Below are positions 61,494 through 64,000 of a stretch of DNA of 64,000 nt, one piece after another. How positions within the stretch are numbered: the first letter of the stretch is position 1; each line of letters opens with the position of its first letter. A program made the translations under genes and the position numbers. This stretch comes from an uncultured Celeribacter sp. (GTDB lineage Bacteria; Pseudomonadota; Alphaproteobacteria; Rhodobacterales; Rhodobacteraceae): NCBI RefSeq assembly GCF_963675965.1, contig NZ_OY780935.1, positions 938,001-1,002,000 on the forward strand, in the 5' to 3' direction. The notes under the pieces were generated by a model that worked only from the letters and a program-made list of their open reading frames with translations, made no database searches and was not told the DNA's origin.

Positions 61494-62906
61494 GTGATCC
61501 TTAAAAAGCTTAAATCAATATACTCCCGAGAGAAGCAACGACATCTGATACTCTGTGGTTGCCCTCGTAGTGGCACTACAATGCTTTACCAAATGATCCG
61601 TAGCTCGTCATTGGAACAGGTATTCGCGCCAGCGAGTGAAATGCGGGCGGGAAAGACGAAGAAATGCTCAGCGCCCTTCATCGCGACCAAAAGGCCTCTT
61701 GACCTTTTCAACGTCGACACAATCGCACAAGACCTTCACAAGCGCGATCTTTGGTTCCTCGCGAATTTCCGCGATCCACGCGATTTGATTTCATCAAAAC
61801 ACAAGAGTGTTCCTACTCAGCATTTCCAAGGCGCTGATTACCAGTTTTTCATTTCCGGCAGGACCAAAGCCTTCTGCTACCCGGGCGTGGCGCCCTGTTT
61901 TGAAGAACTAACAGCTCTCAGAGAAACATCAGATAAACGTATTTTGTTCACAAGCTATGAGCAGACTGTACGCGACCCGGAACAACTACGTTCTATTCTG
62001 AAATTCGCTACAGGCTTTCCTTTAGAACGCCCCTTTGCAGACTTTCATAGTGCCAGTGTACCAAAAAAGCTTTCGGTCGCTCTTAATGGCATTCGTCCAG
62101 TTGAAGTGCTTGCCAAACCTGCATGGACTCAACCCGAACGTTTGAAACGGGCTTATCAGCAAATTCAACTGTTCCCTGAGATCGAAGCATATGCCCAAAA
62201 TTGGGGATATCCTTCTTTTGACAGCGTACTAGACCAATATAACCTTAAGGTTCCGCAACTAGAGGAACAAAGAGGAACAATTGTAGCGTTCCACACCGAT
62301 GACCCCCTCTATCGCAAGGAGGCAGAACGTTTTGTGAGATCAGCCGCAAAGCTTGGCCTGAAAATCGACTTGAAAGTGGTTCCCCCAAAAGGCGATTGGG
62401 TCGCCAATTGTGCTATGAAACCTCAGATTATTGCTGACGCGCGGCAGCGGCTGTCAGGCCCCCTCCTTTATATTGATGTAGATGCAGTTATTCATGCAGA
62501 TCCTTGGCCATACCTTTCACAATATGACGGAGATATGGCAGCCAATATTTTGCCGGACGGCGAGTTGAACAGCGCAAGCCTTTACATTTCGGATACACAG
62601 GCCGCACGTGCGTTACTTAACACATGGGTAGAGCGTCAAAAGGAAAACCCCAGAGAGTGGGACCAAAAAACGCTTCAACAAATCATTGAGAACGAAGAGC
62701 AAATGACGCAAACGACATTTCGATTTCAAAGACTGCCGCACAATATGTGCCATATTTTTGATAAAGACTATCCGCACACTTACGGACCGATTTTGATTGA
62801 ACAGCTTCAAGCGAGTCGCGCTAACCCGAGCAAATGGGGAGGAAAAGCGGAACAGAAAAGCCGGTCTCGCCAGAAACGTCTTGCGCAGCTTGAACACCCG
62901 GACTGA
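61494..62906 (+). CDS. Sulfotransferase-glycosyltransferase fusion protein
   Basis: A 470-residue soluble protein in AT-rich DNA. Residues about 17-245 look like a PAPS-dependent sulfotransferase: the 5'-phosphosulfate loop ILCGCPRSGTTMLYQMIR (19-36) and the 3'-phosphate element NFRDPRDLISSKHKS (91-105). Residues about 258-435 look like a nucleotide-sugar glycosyltransferase: GTIVAFHTDDPLYRKEAERFV, the metal-binding DxD in LLYIDVDAVIHADP (DVD 328-330), then NSASLYISD and a later WDQKTLQQII, the usual order in GT-A enzymes of the PF03407/GT8-77 kind. The tail is basic. Start is a GTG at 61494 with AAGGTGA upstream. Probably makes or sulfates a surface glycan. Confidence 0.72.
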   Translation: MILKKLKSIYSREKQRHLILCGCPRSGTTMLYQMIRSSSLEQVFAPASEMRAGKTKKCSAPFIATKRPLDLFNVDTIAQDLHKRDLWFLANFRDPRDLISSKHKSVPTQHFQGADYQFFISGRTKAFCYPGVAPCFEELTALRETSDKRILFTSYEQTVRDPEQLRSILKFATGFPLERPFADFHSASVPKKLSVALNGIRPVEVLAKPAWTQPERLKRAYQQIQLFPEIEAYAQNWGYPSFDSVLDQYNLKVPQLEEQRGTIVAFHTDDPLYRKEAERFVRSAAKLGLKIDLKVVPPKGDWVANCAMKPQIIADARQRLSGPLLYIDVDAVIHADPWPYLSQYDGDMAANILPDGELNSASLYISDTQAARALLNTWVERQKENPREWDQKTLQQIIENEEQMTQTTFRFQRLPHNMCHIFDKDYPHTYGPILIEQLQASRANPSKWGGKAEQKSRSRQKRLAQLEHPD

Positions 62907-63043
62907 CCACAGATCACCGAAAGAGGCACTTATGCACTTTCGGCGAAAAACAGCGCAAACCTACCAGGGCCCTTTTATTTCAAATTCATACATATATTTT
63001 TGCATGAATTAATTGGTATTTATCTCTAATATTGTGTGCCTCC

Positions 63044-63820
63044 ATGACCGCTACTTTTATTCAATACAGCTTCGCTCGATTTACCCCCAAGCTGTTGAAG
63101 CCTCTGCTCTATAAGTTTCTTTACTCCAGAGAGCGCAATAGGTTTACGCTGGAAGATAGTTCCCTAAAAGATAAAAGGGTTCTGCTAGTTGGTCCCGCAG
63201 ATACTCTGAGCAAAGATCTGCAAACGATTAGAGCGAGCGAGTATGATGTCATTGTTAAAATGAACAACGGATTCTATATCCAACTGCCTGATTTCAAAGG
63301 GCATGAGGACAGATGCGATATTCTTTTTCACAGCCTGTCAGACGACACGTTTCCTTTGCCACCTGGAAAATTGAAGTCCGCTGGTGTGAAAACGCTCGTT
63401 CACCGAACCCCGAAAAGGAGCTCCTTCCTTTCGACACTCGCGGCAAGTTGGAAATTGCGTGACGTGGTCGAAGTAAAAATACTTCCCTACGAACATTACG
63501 AAAAAATACGTGAGGAACTTGATTTTTTCAGCCCCACCACGGGCCTAATTTGCATAGACTTCCTGCTCGCCTCCCCTGCCAAAGAGGTAGCGATTGCTGG
63601 TTTCACGTTTTACACAACGGGCTATGCCGAAGGATATACAGAAAAAACTTCGACAATTGAAACACAATGGGACCGAGTACAAAGGGAAGCCCATCACAGT
63701 CCCTCACGCGAAGCCCGGTTTGTAAGAGACTCTATTAAGGCTGCCAGTCTGGCAGGGAAAACCATAAAACTTGGCCCAGATGTAATGAAATCACTTCAAG
63801 AAGCCACCAGCAGAATCTAA
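63044..63820 (+). CDS. GT29 (sialyltransferase)-like glycosyltransferase
   Basis: A 258-residue protein, AT-rich like its neighbour. KRVLLVGPADTLSKDLQTI (44-62) followed by YDVIVKMNNGFYIQLPDFKGHEDRCDILFHSL (67-98) resembles the sialylmotif L of GT29 enzymes, and FSPTTGLICIDFLLASPAKEVAIAGFTFYTTGY (162-194) resembles sialylmotif S. A late histidine (EAHHSPSREARFV) may be the catalytic base. Eukaryotic sialyltransferases have a membrane anchor; here the N-terminus is only weakly hydrophobic. Donor sugar unknown. It starts 137 bases after the fusion gene on the same strand. Confidence 0.62.
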   Translation: MTATFIQYSFARFTPKLLKPLLYKFLYSRERNRFTLEDSSLKDKRVLLVGPADTLSKDLQTIRASEYDVIVKMNNGFYIQLPDFKGHEDRCDILFHSLSDDTFPLPPGKLKSAGVKTLVHRTPKRSSFLSTLAASWKLRDVVEVKILPYEHYEKIREELDFFSPTTGLICIDFLLASPAKEVAIAGFTFYTTGYAEGYTEKTSTIETQWDRVQREAHHSPSREARFVRDSIKAASLAGKTIKLGPDVMKSLQEATSRI

Positions 63821-64000
63821 GGGCACCTTGACCTGCTGCCCGGGAATACCGGCACGGTTCAACATCGCGATATACTTGTGCATGCTGGACCTGTCACGCT
63901 TTCGTGCCGCTCCGGTTGCTCACTTAAGCGACCTTTCGTTCGAAGGCCAAGGGGTGATCCTCCCCCACTGAAGTGGTCCTCCGCTATGTTTAGGAAAACG
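63821..64000. other. Window end, no supported gene
   Basis: The sequence returns to higher G+C. It contains a dyad CCACT-GA-AGTGG (63965-63976) and a minus-strand frame starting MHKYIAMLNRAGIPG that runs leftward into the GT29-like gene. Nothing can be called with confidence; a mobile-element edge is possible but not shown. Confidence 0.3.

Noticed and set aside
1..64000. CRISPR arrays, complete transposons or prophage genes
   Set aside because: No regularly spaced repeats, transposase, integrase or phage structural genes were found on either strand.

Overview
The window reads as a chromosome segment of a marine alphaproteobacterium of the Rhodobacteraceae (Roseobacter-type). Evidence: high G+C coding sequence, frequent TGATG/ATGA gene overlaps, and a gene set typical of that group, including a SAM-II riboswitch before metZ, an HdaA-type replication regulator, DUF2842, DUF2065, DUF2937, DUF6497 and DUF4174 genes, a short-form prolyl-tRNA synthetase, a single LolC/E-type permease with LolD, and a PccR/ScfR-type regulator beside propionyl-CoA carboxylase. 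The genus is not resolvable from the sequence alone.

Layout. 1-2.9 kb: start of trkH, folE2 and metZ on the minus strand, metZ having its own promoter and SAM-II riboswitch. 3-5.8 kb: two alpha/beta hydrolases flanking a glutathione transferase. 5.8-11.5 kb: yciB, an EamA transporter, a metallophosphatase, and ftsY with a coupled small gene and a YhhN gene. 11.6-19.1 kb: AlkB-like monooxygenase, xseA, purD, purU, a decayed FG-GAP gene coupled to a 2Fe-2S ferredoxin, and a lipoprotein. 19.2-25.6 kb: membrane quality control (DegP-type protease, DUF2065, hflC, hflK), glutathione reductase and rpiA. 25.8-35.3 kb: DUF454, EamA transporter, thiamine diphosphokinase, a 693-residue acidic protein, purA, secG, pyrG (with a structured leader) and a RcnB-like protein. 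35.4-47.9 kb: lolD and its permease, proS, an AI-2E transporter, hdaA, ppx, a cluster of small enzymes, and nhaA (with a structured leader). 48-59.6 kb: propionyl-CoA assimilation, with methylmalonyl-CoA mutase, pccA, a pccB operon carrying four small genes, an MFS exporter and the regulator pccR.

From about 59.7 kb the character changes. Two tandem tRNA-Asp genes and an orphan XRE regulator are followed by a frameshifted small-ORF remnant and then a visibly AT-rich tract. That tract carries a sulfotransferase-glycosyltransferase fusion and a GT29 (sialyltransferase)-like protein. It looks like a laterally acquired surface-glycan module and is the most novel part of the window.

How the genes work together: pccB and pccA carboxylate propionyl-CoA to methylmalonyl-CoA, and the mutase converts the R isomer to succinyl-CoA. 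The epimerase is not in the window. TTTGC-type half-sites lie before both pccB and pccR, consistent with PccR control and autoregulation. A strong terminator after the last small gene of the pccB operon indicates that pccA is transcribed separately. The purine/pyrimidine genes (purD, purU, purA, pyrG) are scattered rather than in an operon.
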